Source: Avena insularis
Taxonomy: Eukaryota; Streptophyta; Magnoliopsida; Poales; Poaceae
Assembly (NCBI GenBank): GCA_023614405.1
Contig: CM042688.1
Location: forward strand, 440,314,028 to 440,378,027
DNA: 64,000 bases
Reading direction: 5' to 3'
Both the position numbers and the translations under genes were made by a program. The stretch's first letter is position 1. Each line of letters begins with the position of its first letter. The notes under the pieces were generated by a model that made no database searches, was not told the origin of the DNA, and saw only the letters and a list, made by a program, of their open reading frames with translations. This document shows positions 10,560-21,990 of this stretch, piece after piece.

Positions 10560-13500
10560 ATACTAGGGGACAACCAGAACAGTTGCATTGAGTCCATGCA
10601 TCACTTCCTTTTTGACCTTGGTGGGCTGGGATCCGAGGAAATAGACATAGGTGTCTTTCTTGGTTTGGTAAGCCTTCTTACCATCTGACGTGGGATTTGA
10701 GGTATCTGCCTCCTCCATGTCAAAATCTTCCTTGGACCCCTTCTCTTTGTTGGATTATTTCTTTCCTTTTCGTCGCTTGGCTCTGTAGCGAGCGGTTTCT
10801 TCTTTCTTTATGTCGTCATTAAAATGACACTCACCATTTGTGTGGGAAGAGCCCATGTTACCATCCGGGTGATCTACACATGGATTATTGGCAATGTGGG
10901 CCCAAGGGTAGAGGTTTTACCAGGTTGCTGGTCTCCTCTAATTTAGACCAGGGAAGTTTTGTGGCCTCGTGCCCGGACGCCTCCGCGCCCTCCTCGTCCT
11001 CTAGATCCAAAATTTGTGTTGACACTTGCATTTTCTGGACTGGGTTTTTCCTCTGAGGTGTTCCTGCGCTTTTGGGCCTATTGCTGCTTCGGCTATTTAG
11101 CCGACTATGGTATGGCTAGGAAGTTCAATAGTCCCTTGGAATCATCATTGGCGTCAACATATTTGCTTGCCATTTTTATCATTTCTCCCAGGTTAGTAAC
11201 TTTGTCACACTTCAGCCGGTGATGCAGTAAACCAATGGGGAGCCCTGCGATGAAAGCTTCAATCATGGTCTGGTCATTTACTCCTTCAAAGGAGTTTTTT
11301 GTGTCGATCCATCATCCGAGGTAGTACCAACAAGTTTCTGCGTCCTTCTGGGTGTAACGCTGCAAACCTCCGACATTCCATGTCCTCTTGTATGTGCCTT
11401 CAAAATTCTGAAAGAATGCACTTTGCATATCATACCAGTTGTGGATTGTGTTCTCCGGGATTTCATTAGGCCAAGATCGAGCCGTCTTCCGCAACATAAG
11501 TGGGAGATACCGGACTTCGACCAAGCTATTTCCTACTTTGGTGATGCAGCAGGCCTAGAAGAAATCCTGGAGCCAGGTGTCTGGTCGAGCCACACCGTCA
11601 TAGGGATGAATGTGCCTTCAGATAGCAAATCCCTCCGATTTTTTTTGTCGGATCCGTGGCCCAAAGAATTTCTAACCCATGTATATTCTATCTGACTCGT
11701 ATCACCGCACCTCTATGTTTGAGTTGATCCTGTGCCTGGTGTCACATGGTGACAATGAGTGCCCTCTCGGATGTTCGTTGTGGATGCGGTGCCGTGGAGT
11801 TGGGTCTCTGCTTCCCCCACTGCCGCCTCGGCCCCGATGCCCTCCTTGGCTCCCGTGGGAGCCGTTCTGAGCCCTGCATGGTAGAGAGGGTGGTGCCGTG
11901 GGTTATTTCTGGCTGATCGCCGACCTCCATGCGGGGCTTCGTGGCGACGGCCACCGTGTCAGCTTGATCTGATGCGGTTGTTGTCATTTCTTCACCCGTC
12001 GTTGCCATCATTATGGCGAGGCTCAATTGTATGGCTTATGTGTTTGGGAGGTGGCATTTTTTGCTGATCTTGTTCCCGATGTCGGGCTTCATATTCTTCC
12101 CTGTGATGATCTGACTGCCGCCGGAGAGGTTAATGTGGAACCATTGCTGCCACGATGTCTCGCTTTGTGGCTAGGGCAACATTGCTCCCACCACGTGAGA
12201 TTCTGTGCCGTTTTCTTGAAGAGCCAGTTCTTGAGTTAGTATCATCCCATGGGTCGGAGCCGTGATGGCGATCCAGCTCCTAACGGGGCCTTGTGTCTTG
12301 CTACAAAGCCATGTTCGTGCAACATTGGTCGAATTTCGAGACCAATTTTTGGCTAAAGGACATGGTGGCCTTTTGTTGCTCTAGGCCCTTGATGAGAAGT
12401 GCTACACTCATCCGGACCTGCTCTGGAGTTGGATTAGTTGCCAGGATCTATCGGTCCACAAGAGTGTTTTCTATCGGTGTGTTATACACCTGGTTTCCTT
12501 TGCTGTTGATCCGAGGCTGTCCCATGACTATGTTTACATTGTTTCCCTCAAAAAGGGATTTGTGAACTTCCAGATTTTTATTTGCCAGCTCAGGGTCGTT
12601 CCGGGTCTTCTGATGCTGTAGGGATTTGTATTGTCCTACCTCTGCAATGCGCTTCTTCTCCTTGATGATGTGGGTGGCTTCATCCAAGAGTACCTGGCGC
12701 TGCGCTTCTAGGGCTAAGGCCCTTTCCTCCAACTCGTCCGGTGTAAGATCCGAGGCGGTTGGGATAGGCATTGTAAGTGCTTCCCCGAGAATTTCATGGG
12801 CACCTGGGGTAACCACGTGACCATCCAACAGAGACTTTTTTATTTGTTAGGGATCAGAGTGCCGTGTGAATCCTCCTCGTACTATTTGGTGAATTCCTCC
12901 TAAGATGGAAGATATTTAGCCGGAGTCTTGTTTTTCTTCTTCTTCTTCTTTGCCTTGTTGGCCTTACCGGTACTTGTGGCAAATACAACTTTTGGTTCGA
13001 TTCTTGGAGTTAAGCTTCTATCAGTACTCTCGGACATCTAGACGTCAGGATTTTCTCCGAGATCCATATCATCTAGCGGTTCAAGAGAGTTTTCATCGTA
13101 TCTCTCATCCATACTATTGTAGGGACTTGGATCTAGACCTTCTCCTTCTTCCGTAGCCTTGGAGGTGAATTCCTCTTCAATTTTTGTTTCAAATGCCTAG
13201 AATTCTGCTGACATCATGGAATCCCCCGGGGAAGCTCGTGTGTTGGTGTTTGTTCCGATTGCATCCAACAATGAGTTGCTATTTTCTCCAGCATCGGCAG
13301 AGCCGGATCCAGAGCCAACATATTAGACATAGGGCGATCCATGTGCTTTGAGGTAGTTGAGGCCTTCTTCCTTAGCTTCCGCGAAACATTTTATGTTCTC
13401 GAGAACTTCATCCATGTTGACTATGACACTCATCATCATCATCCACTTCACAGTGTGCCTCAGAAACGATTTTCCTGCTCCAGCATCGGCAGAGCCGGAT

Positions 13501-13717
13501 CCAGAGTTGTTGCAGCTTTGATCTTCTTGATATTTGACCTCCTGAGTGAGATCTTCTTCATATCAGATCTTCTCCACGATCTCTGCTTCAGGTGCAGGCT
13601 GGGTGGGATTAGGGATTTTTGAGATCTAGAAGTTTCTTCCGCCTCTATTATCACCGCTAGGGCAGGTTGGGTAGGTTCAGTGAAACCGAGGTAAACATCG
13701 ATCTCGCCAAAAGACAT
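10560..13717 (-). pseudogene. gag remnant, Tat element 1
   Basis: A probable start is at 13717 (MSFGEIDVYLGFTEPTQP). A charged helical segment lies at 12448-12828 (TPDELEERALALEAQRQVLL). The capsid (retrotransposon gag) domain is at about 11100-11524 with YLPLMLRKTARSWPNEIPE, NWYDMQSAFFQNFEGTY and MIEAFIAGLPIGLLHHRL. A lysine-rich tail lies around 10730-10830. Gag would form the virus-like particle. Frameshifts separate the pieces. The stretch at 12830-13460 carries acidic, low-complexity gag sequence without a long open frame. Confidence 0.75.
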
Positions 13718-13895
13718 GATTGTGTAGCTAGTCACGGTCTCCCTAGACATAATCAAGTTCTCACCGAGAAGGACGAAAGAGACATCGCTGGCATAAAGGA
13801 CCCGAACGACGGCTATTGTTTTGGTGATTCCGATGCACACATATTCCGCCTGAAACACTACTCCGAAGATCACCTGCCCAACGGTGTGTGCCAAC

Positions 13896-14405
13896 TGTCG
13901 TCGGATTGAAGGAAAGTATGCCATGAGGGGGTCCTCGAGGCATGGAAATATGTGGGGTGTGAAATGTACGGTTGTTCGGGACGGTGTGCACGCAAACTTA
14001 CCCAAATTCGAATCCTCCTGCGGTGGACGGATCGTACTCCTGCTAGCAATCCAGTAATATGGTAGAGCCGGAAGTACATATTACAAGAAAGGTTTCTCCT
14101 ATGTGAGTTGAGGTTGATTGTCTTGTGCCTTAAAGGCTGATCCCTAGGATGACTTATATAGTCATCTGGTCCTAGGGTTACAGGAGAGTCCTATCCGGCT
14201 ACTATACATAGTTGGTTACATAGTACATATTGGACTATAAGTATTCCTATAGGCCCAAGTCAGTAAGTCTTTTGGGCCTTCCCGTAACCGTATGGGATTC
14301 CAACTTCTCTCCCTGACTGGGCAGCCCGTGAAGCATAGCTCTAACCCGAAGTGGGCCACCCTGGTCAGCGAGTCACGATGGTTATACCCAGAAAGTATAT
14401 CCCCA
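13896..14405 (-). repeat. 5' LTR of element 1 with adjacent primer-binding site
   Basis: Copy of 2272-2779 in the same orientation. In element orientation it ends CCGACGACA at 13896, immediately followed by GTTGGCACACCG (13884-13895), the expected primer-binding site position. TATA-like TTATATA is at 14154-14160 on the plus strand. Confidence 0.85.
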
Positions 14406-14505
14406 TGATGCAATAAATAGGCACGCCAAACAATATGAGTGGAGCAGCGTCGGGTACAGGACCAGCGGAGTGGGAGCTCTCGACCTCGCCATCGTGAGCA
14501 GTTGG
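14406..14505. repeat. Continuation of the 174-bp tandem repeat
   Basis: After the 5' LTR the sequence resumes with tgatgcaataaataggcac, equivalent to a repeat-unit segment near 2099-2118. A gggagctctcgacctcgcc core follows at about 14472. This proves that element 1 landed within the repeat array. Confidence 0.7.
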
Positions 14506-15078
14506 TGTGGGGCCCCGGATTTAATCCTCCGAGAATCCCTGTTATGCATACACGATGATCCCATGATCAGTTAGTCGTGGCACTTAACCGACAAGTATCA
14601 AAGTAAACATCCATTACTTAAGAGGATACATGTCATACCTTACATGCCATTATGGGTACAACAAAATCATCAGTGGAACTTCATCAAGCGTAGAGCCCGA
14701 GACATGCCTTAACCTACATGCAACTGATAGGGAGAACGTCCTAGCTCGCATAGTCGTCAACTTCACCTTCTTATCGATATCTGACCAAGTTAATAGCCAG
14801 GGACAATGCCAGTGAGTACTTTGAATGTACTCGTAAACCACCTTAAGAGAACAATAATAATAAGAGGATATGCAATATGGCTATGGTAGTAGGAGGGCTC
14901 CATGAGAGGTTCTTTTCTCAAATAGTTTATCTTGTAGATATAGCATCTACATATCTTTGTTGAAAACTTTTGTAAAACCCTTTTTGGAAACCTTTTTGAA
15001 AACTTTTGGAAAACACTAGGATTGGGACACCCATCTGTTTCGTCCTTTCTCGTCATCCCATCACCAAACTCATTTCCT

Positions 15079-15141
15079 TCCTTTTCGACCATCCCATGGT
15101 CAAAACATGTATCCTTTTCGACCATCCCATGGTCAAAACAT
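15079..15141. repeat. 30-bp direct duplication with internal palindrome
   Basis: Two identical 30-bp copies (15079-15108 and 15112-15141), each containing GACCATCCCATGGTC, a 6-bp-arm hairpin with a 3-base loop. They lie inside LTR fragment D. Confidence 0.8.
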
Positions 15142-15215
15142 TTCCAAAGCCATTCCTTTTTCGAAATCCTTTTTGAAAACAAAACCAGCACCGCTCTACC
15201 GTAGTTTGTCCAACC

Positions 15216-15280
15216 TGTCCATAACCACGGACACGGCTATTCGAATAGATTTACACTCTGTAGAGGTTGTACACTTTACC
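15216..15280. other. Three-palindrome LTR block, copy in fragment D
   Basis: TGTCC/GGACA arms at 15216-15233, the perfect palindrome CTATTCGAATAG at 15237-15248 and CTCTGTAGAG at 15256-15265, followed by GTACACTTTACCCAC. Related blocks with different palindrome sequences are at 18485-18548, 23783, 34505, 57850 and 62659. Confidence 0.75.
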
Positions 15281-15730
15281 CACACCATCCGGGTACCCTG
15301 CCCTGATCTACACTGATCTTGGGTTGAGTAACCAATCAAGACACTCCGGATGACACTGTAGTATAGGCCCTACCCTATGAGTTGTTCCTCTCAACAACGG
15401 GACATCGGGGCCATAGACCAACCGGAGTGCGTTCTGACTCCTCCAGAGTGGACACTTTCAATGAGAGGCTCATAGTATCGCTCGGTCACTCGCATGGGTG
15501 ATCCTGCTTCCTCCAGGTGACTGTCTAACAGTTGACCCTTTTTGTAAAGGAAACCCGGGATTAGAGGGAGATGATCCCTTATAAGCAGTTGTGAGAATTC
15601 CCACACCAGAGTATTGAAAGAACATTTCATCATCTCTAGTGTTTTGTGTTTTAGATAACAATGCCATGGAGTATCTCATGTGTGCTAAGTGCTCTAGATA
15701 AGTATTCACATGAAAAGCTAGAAAACCTGT

Positions 15731-15911
15731 TGTTGGGGAGCGGGGGGGATAATCCGCCCCTATCAAGGGCCGATAATCCGGCCAGACCCCTTTGACAAAG
15801 GTGGGTGCGGTGTGAGTCTCTGTGTGGGGGGCGGATAAACCCTCGGATTATCTGGCCAGGGCTGGAGTATTTGCCCAGGCCTGATAATCCACCCCAAAGG
15901 GGCCCGGATAA
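15731..15911 (+). repeat. 5' LTR of SIRE-type copia, segment 1
   Basis: Begins TGTTGGGGAGCGGGGG. Carries repeated GGATAATCCG-type palindromic motifs (about 15751, 15768, 15844, 15879 and 15905) alternating with G-tracts. It ends at the GATAA duplicated by the solo LTR insertion. Confidence 0.75.
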
Positions 15912-17122
15912 TGTAACACCCCTATTTCTACTAATAATGTTTAGGGATTGTTTATGCATCCATGAGCATCATCATTTAAATTGCGCAAAAGGAAAAGAAA
16001 ACAAAAATGCTAAACCCTATCTTTCCTCCCTCTTTGAATCAATTCAAGATGTTTTGAATTTCGAAAAGTACCAAAATTGTTGGAGCCCAAATGGACTAAA
16101 AGGGCCCCTGAGTATTTCAAATGTTTTACAAAACCTCTGGTATTTTCAAGAATTCAAAACCAAAAAGAGTTTGAAAATACAAACAGAAAATAGAAAACAG
16201 ATCTGGAAAAGGTTTTTGTTAAAACATAAAGCTAGAACCATTCCAGCCCGGCCCAGCTCAACCCTCTCGCTCAGCCCACCTGAAGCCCAGCAACTGGCCC
16301 AAGCCCACACACTGCTTCATTCCCCTTCCCTGTCGTCTTCCTCCCGCCTGGTAGCACAAGTGCCTCAGATATCGTCTGCCGCCAAGCGGCCATGATGCCA
16401 GAATGCCAGGAGAGGAAGATAAGACTGTCACGATGCCTTGACCTCGTCCTTATCCTCCTGTGCTCTCTCCCCCGACCTCCCTTTCTCGTTTCGCTTCCTT
16501 ATTGGAACCCTAACCGCCAGACGTCATCGGTGTCGCGCTGTTACCGTTCTCCCCTCGACCATCTGAGACCGCCACGAGATCCGACTGGCCGCCCTTGTTC
16601 TCCCTATCAAAGCACGCAAGTCGGGAAGGCCTAGTCCCGTCGGAATCGAGCATGACACACCGTCATCCGCCGCAGTTCTCGTAGTCGATGTGGTGCCGTC
16701 TGACCTCCTCCGTCCTCGCCGAGGTTGTACACGCGTCAAGGGTGAGCCCACAGTCCTCCTAGACCTCCCTCTGCCTTCCTAACGCATCGTAGCTGCCGCT
16801 CGCCGCCATCCTGCAAGCAACGCTGCTGCTCGCCGTCTTACGCCTTGGTCCGGTGACCATTACGGAGCGGCACCGCCACCCTTATGCTCCCCGTGATGCC
16901 CTCATTCGAATGCGCTAGCTGCCGTAGCCCTGCGCGCCTTGCTCCGCCATTCCCGTCGTTCACTTAGAGGTGACCGAGGACATGACGTCGTGTTGACGTC
17001 ACTGTGACGCTAGCACACGCGGGTCAGCTCGGTCAAACCAGCCCCTGGTCCCACCCGCCAGCGTGGCTGCTGATGTGGCCCCGGGCCCAATAGTCAGTCA
17101 CAGCGGCTAGGGCCTACCCCTG

Positions 17123-17130
17123 TATAAAAA
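17123..17130 (+). promoter_or_regulatory. TATA-like box in solo LTR
   Basis: TATAAAAA preceded by a GC-rich CpG-containing region. It is the best candidate for the LTR promoter. Inferred from sequence only. Confidence 0.5.
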
Positions 17131-18484
17131 GTGTTAAGTTTCTGTGCTAACGCAATGCTGATGTAATAATCCAGTTTAATTATTTTCAGGAATTTTAGAA
17201 ATTGATTAAATACTCCAAAATTCATAACTAATTCATTTTAAATCACAAAAATATGTATAATATATCAAAATGTTCAGAAAATGAGATCTGCACAATAGAA
17301 CTATAATCATGCATTGTTGAACAACTTTAATTGCAAGTTTAATTAGAGAACTAAATGAACCCCCATAGGTGTTTTGGGGGTCTCTCCTGTATTAGGGTTT
17401 GCACCCCTCGGACCCCGCTTAAATTGCAAAGTATGCTTTAGGGTGATATTTCAATATAATTTAACTTGTCATATCATCATACTTTCTTGAGCATTGCATC
17501 GGTGCCATGTGTTGATTGTTGCTTTCCTTTCTGGTGTTTCTGCTTCTTATCGGTAGACCTTAGAGTTGATGTGAGTAACGAGATCGACTCCAAGATTGAA
17601 GACCGAGATCAACACCATTGAATGTTATCGACAAACGATGCCAAGCAGATGAACCTGAAGTTCTATATCTGAGTATCAATAGGCAAAGGCAAGCAAAACC
17701 CCACACATGATATAATCCTATGATTTTAAAGTATTTCATTCTTGCCATGTGCATACGATTCCAAAGTCTTTTATCGATAGATACAATAATCCTATCTGAT
17801 GCATGTTACCTTTGTAGCCCATACTCCCTTATCCACTGCTCCTAGCATAACTAGGGTTTGGCTTATGAGCTTTGTTAGAACTGTTCTATCTGTTGCGCTT
17901 AGCCATGCTTAGCTATTACCACTAGTCCACCCGGTTGATGAATTAGAGCTGCAAATGAACCTAGTTGGATAGGATGACGTGGTATGATTAGAGATGAAAG
18001 TTAAACATGCTAAGGCTTGTATGGGAGGCCACATCGGGTTGTGATTTTTGCAGTCCCATACTCGCCACCACTAGGATCTGAGTTCTTGCCTCTTGAACCA
18101 AGACGAGCGTACAACCACACGGGGGGCCTGGAAACCCCCTCGACCAACTAACTTGCCTAGTAGATTCCATGAGTCACATAGTTTGGGCGTTCCATTCGAC
18201 ATATGCATTCTGGTCGTTCTTGAAGGAGGTGAAGGAGGTGCATTCATACAGGTAGGTAAGCGTGACAGGGAATGGGAGAGGCACGACCTCCGTAATCTCA
18301 AACCCTATTCACATCTCTAGGGACCGACTTTCGGGACATGACCTATTACAGCGGCATCTCCTTAGGGCGTGACTCATGGTCTCGGCAAAGCAAGGTAAAG
18401 GTAGTGTCCAACCACCCTCTAACGGCCTTCCAAGGAAGAGGGCTATTAATATTTGGCATTAAGTGTCAGTTGGTACGTGTGGGT

Positions 18485-18548
18485 AAAGTTGTGCACCCCT
18501 ATAGGGTTATTAATCTTTTCAAAAAGCCGTGTCCATGGTTATGGATGA
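18485..18548. other. Three-palindrome LTR block, copy in solo LTR (reverse orientation)
   Basis: Read on the minus strand: TCCAT/ATGGA arms at about 18532-18545, CTTTTCAAAAAG at 18515-18526 and CCCTATAGGG at 18497-18506, then GTGCAC and ACTTTACCC. The order is the same as in the other families, and the flanking words CCATAACC and ACACGGCT are shared. Confidence 0.75.
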
Positions 18549-19249
18549 CATGGTAATGGATTCAAAGATCACAGAGAAGAGTAACCTAATCGTAAAACTT
18601 GACAAGATAAGTGATGTGTGCTTAAGGATCCTTCCTCATGGATCAAGGGGGTGATCCTAGTTGGTAGGTTCAGCTGATAAAGATTCCGTGGATATCAAAG
18701 ATGATCGAAGCTAGATATATCACTTTCTTATCCCCTTTTAAAAGGTTCCATTAGTCGAGCTTCTCCTCTCCCTTTTACAAAGGAAGTTAGCTTTATGCAA
18801 ATGAACCCCACCAGCCATAAGTCTTGCAGAGTACACCCTATACTCAGCCTTGCTTTGTTGATACTTTTGTAGCAGGTAAGTGTTACCATAAAGATGAGTT
18901 CTTTACGACATCGACATCGACGAGTAGCTTGGGGTTCCCAGTCGACCGCCTCGAATATATGGATTGCGACGTCATCGTTATGCTTCAGGCCTCTTAGGCT
19001 ATTTGTTAAGTTTGCTATACTTAATAGCATAATTTTCCCTCCGTTGTTTGATGTTTGTGGTCAGTGACCTCTGCTTGTAATAATTTGGTTCTTTGCTCAG
19101 CTATAATCTTGTTGTAATAACTTTTGTGTCACAGGGTCACTGTTGTGTTACCGATTCTTCCTCTATACGCTTTCGAGATTTAGGTTAGGCTTATATCAGA
19201 CAGAGGTCTAGGATTTGTCTATCCTTAATCCCGGGGGTGTCACAGATAA

Positions 19250-19450
19250 TCCGGCCCCCGAGAAGGTTGTCAAAGTTGGACAAGGTGCGACCTTCTATGC
19301 GGCGGGGGGGGGGGGGGGGGTAATCTCTTGGATTGTCCGGCCAGGGCCGGATAATCCGCCCCCTGAGAAGTTTGATAAGGGAGCCACGACATGACCTTTT
19401 GTGTGTGCGGGGGGGGGGGGCGGAATATTCCTCGGATAATTCGAGGCTAG
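19250..19450 (+). repeat. 5' LTR of SIRE-type copia, segment 2
   Basis: Continues segment 1 after the solo LTR. It contains CCGGATAATCCG motifs, a 17-base G run at 19304-19320 and a 12-base G run at 19409-19420. The G-tract plus GGATAATCC modules make an imperfect tandem repeat of about 100 bp. It ends at GCTAG, duplicated by the gypsy insertion. Confidence 0.75.
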
Positions 19451-19949
19451 TGATGGGGATATGCCGAATGGGGTATGCCCAGCAGGACATTCGACTGGCC
19501 CAAGGATCTTGCGAGTGGGCCTGCAGGACGACAACTGGAATGCGACTAAGGAGCAGGCCTGGTGACTGGAAGCTGGAGGCCCAGAAGCTTAGCTGAAGCC
19601 CAGTCGGATTAGGTCAAATCCTCCGATCCTTGACTAGTTTGATTGTAAACGTTGTAAACCCTAGTGAGGTACCTCCTATATAAACCTCCCTAGGGTTCCC
19701 ATTGTACTCATGTTCCATCATACACCCCTTCTAGCGACTCGCTTATTAGACGCCGAGCTCGCCACCCCTGTAACTCGCTCTCTGCCAATACAATCTAGCA
19801 GGAGTAGGTCTTTACCCTCCGGGGGGCTGAACCTGGGTAAACTCATGTGCATCCGTGCCCATCTCGCACCGCAGATGGCCGCCAGCTTTCACCCCCAACA
19901 CTATCAATCGCTACCCCTGGTAGCGACTGCCGTAGCCATTCCCACAATA
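19451..19949 (+). repeat. 5' LTR of element 2
   Basis: Begins TGATGGGGATATGCCG and ends CCATTCCCACAATA. TATATAAA at 19677-19684 is the probable promoter TATA box. It matches 53433-53933 over its length. Confidence 0.9.
19677..19684 (+). promoter_or_regulatory. TATA box in 5' LTR of element 2
   Basis: TATATAAA, conserved at 53661-53668 in the other LTR, followed by a short leader to the LTR end. Confidence 0.6.
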
Positions 19950-19950
19950 G

Positions 19951-19968
19951 TGGCACCCACCATGGGGC
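19951..19968 (+). other. Primer-binding site of element 2
   Basis: TGGCACCCACCATGGGGC directly after the LTR end. This is the usual position and TGGCGCC-like form for Tat-lineage gypsy elements. Confidence 0.6.
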
Positions 19969-20305
19969 GTGGACGGTCTGGCCTGAGTTCTGCAGCGAGA
20001 CCCTACACGCTAATCGATCGGGCGATCGCCCCCGGCCGCATGATCGCCAGTGGCGAGATCTTGCAAATCCTGCCTAGCAGCTACATCCCGGCGTCTTGCC
20101 CGATCACGCACAACACGGTGATGCCGATCTTCACCATCATCTTGTTCGTCGGCTTCACCGACGCAGTCGACCCGGCGGGAATGGTGATCATCGGCGGGTC
20201 GCCACCACGCCATGATCTTCTCTCGGAGGACCAGATCGGCTCCATCAGCCGCCTCGCCACGAGTATGACCCGGCTGCCAGCAACGCGGCCGGGACTGATG
20301 CCGCC

Positions 20306-21948
20306 GTGGATGATGCGGCTCTCCATGACGACGCCGACTCGGTGACCCCTGCCTCGGTCACTGGATCCATCACTACCGCATTACGGGAGAACTCCATCAT
20401 GCGGGTCTCTAACCCTGAGGATTTCAAGGACCCCTCCATCCTCGGGATGTGCAACTCCGACTCCGGGTCAGAGTCCCCTGAGGACTTCCGCACCAGGTCC
20501 TATCGCTTCAATGCGATCTACATGGCGGGCAGCACGAGCACCCCGCCAGATCCATTCTCTACGTCGATCCCGCCAACCGCAACGGTGACAGAAGTGGAAG
20601 AAGACCGCCTGCGACTGGAGGAGGCACAATGCAGGGAGCTAGCCGAGCGCGAGAAATTCCGCCTTGAGCGGGAAACAGCGCATGAGCTATCGCTCTACCA
20701 TCAACGCCGCATCAGGACCCGCCTGAACTCCAACATCCAGGGCCGTGTCCTGAACTTCAACAACAAGGGCGATCCAGCGTGCGGCCGAAAGAATCTGCCA
20801 CCACCTGGCGCACCGGCGACCGGAGCCCCACCGCCACCCATTGGTCGCGTGCCCCCACCGGACCAGCCGCGAATCATCATCTCGCCGCAGGCCCATGATG
20901 CCAACGGGCTCCCATGTACTCCCTCCAATGGACAATGTCATCGCGACAGACGCCGCGGTCGCCAACCTCGACATCCAAGGAGAGGGCACGCTACAGATCC
21001 AGTACGCATAGTCTCTACTCGCCAGGGCCATCGAGCAGCAAGCCACGGGAGTCGACCCGCGTGGTAGGATGTATTCCTGCTCATCGGCAAGCAGGGCGGA
21101 CTCCAGCGGCCCCCCAACTATATCCAACGCCATGACCTGCCCACCGCCCCAGCCCCTGCCGCACCAGCCGCGGGTCGCCAACCCCGCGCTCTCCGACAAC
21201 GAGTCGTGACCGGCGAACAACACGGCCGCCGCCAACGGCCAACCCATTGACGCGCGAACGCACATCGTCAACAACCAGGCCTAGCATGTGCGCCAGCCCA
21301 ACAACATACGACACACCCTCACCAACCGTGGCTATCCGTATGCGCTTCCAGCAAGGGGGGGCTCCAATGCAGCGACGTGGCGACCTCAAGGCTTCGCACC
21401 AATGATCCGAGGCGAGAAGTACCCCGCCAACTTCAAGGCGCCCAAGGAGATCGATAAGTACGATCCCACGTACGACCCAGCGGTGTGGCTGGACATGTAT
21501 CTTATGGTGATGGGAATTGCCGGTCACACTAACCTGCTAGCCGCCCGCTACCCCCCCTGATGATGGAAGGAGCGACCAGGCAATGGATCAACACCCTCCC
21601 TGCCGACAACATCTACTCGTGGGAGGAGATGCGTGATGCCTTCGTCAGGCACTTAGTGGGCTCCTACACCCGCGCCACTACCATCGAGGACCTAGAGTGA
21701 TGCATCCAGGGGCAGCGCGAGTCGAGCCACCACTAGATCCAGAGGTGGCAGGAACTATGGTCAATGCCTCCCGCATTCACCCAGACACGATGATCCACTG
21801 CTTCAAGAACACGGGCCGGTACGAGCCCCTGGTCGCTAAGATCAAAAGGGTCTACCAGACGCTCGACAACATCCCCGACCTCCTCGATATCGCCAAGCGG
21901 TACGCGGAGGAGGACCCCAACCAGGACTCCGATGACGAGTCGGGATGA
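20306..21948 (+). pseudogene. gag remnant, Tat element 2
   Basis: Capsid precursor. The N-terminal part is at 20306-20900 with a charged helical segment (EEDRLRLEEAQCRELAEREK). The frame then changes and is crossed by stops near 21009, 21208 and 21283. The capsid domain starts at about 21423 (NFKAPKEIDKYDPTYDPAVW) and continues after a one-base shift at the C run 21551-21557 with TRQWINTLPADNIYSWEEM. There is a stop at 21698. A last frame carries HCFKNTGRYEPLVAKIKRVY and ends in an acidic tail at 21948. Sequence is GC-rich compared with nested neighbours. The upstream open frame at 19710-20345 covers the leader and probably is not the gag start. Confidence 0.8.
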
Positions 21949-21990
21949 AGACGCCGCACCAGTGGCCACGACAATGGACGACAACGCGAC

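Larger units (their letters stand above)
2272..14405 (-). mobile_element. Tat-lineage Ty3/gypsy retrotransposon, degenerate (element 1)
   Basis: Two direct LTRs of 508 and 510 bp (2272-2779 and 13896-14405) flank gag, protease, RT, RNase H and integrase remnants on the minus strand, plus an antisense gene on the plus strand beside the 3' LTR. This layout, the DGGSS protease motif and the extra RNase H domain fit the Tat/RIRE2-like lineage. Both flanks belong to the same tandem repeat, so the element inserted into one of its units. Target duplication is not clean: TGCAG is on the left and TGCAA is offset on the right. All coding parts are broken. Confidence 0.88.
14506..15730 (-). mobile_element. 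LTR fragment of an unidentified gypsy-type family (D)
   Basis: Starts TGTGGGGCCCCGG, so on the minus strand it ends CCGGGGCCCCACA, a typical LTR end. It is cut at 15730 by the SIRE-type copia. It shares the three-palindrome block (15216-15280) with other LTRs here, where the block also reads antisense to the element. No coding sequence. The short ORFs on both strands are not supported. Confidence 0.6.
15912..19244 (+). mobile_element. Solo LTR, 3333 bp, target duplication GATAA
   Basis: Starts TGTAACACCCC and ends GGGGGTGTCACA, bordered by GATAA at 15907-15911 and 19245-19249. No second LTR, primer site or coding domain is visible inside, so it is a solo LTR from a long-LTR gypsy-like family. 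A TATA-like TATAAAAA lies at 17123-17130 after a GC-rich stretch (about 16240-17110), giving plus orientation. The three-palindrome block occurs at 18485-18548 in reverse orientation relative to the other copies, consistent with the opposite orientation of this LTR. ORFs such as 15805-16395 are not supported as genes. Confidence 0.85.

Noticed and set aside
15805..16395. 196-codon plus-strand frame
   Set aside because: It crosses the boundary of the solo LTR at 15912 and joins two unrelated LTR sequences.
19710..20345. 211-codon frame starting in the 5' LTR of element 2
   Set aside because: It begins inside the LTR and runs through the primer site; its hydrophobic middle is probably leader or gag-overlapping sequence rather than a separate protein.
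20687..21274. 195-codon minus-strand frame
   Set aside because: Shadow of the GC-rich gag region of element 2 on the opposite strand.
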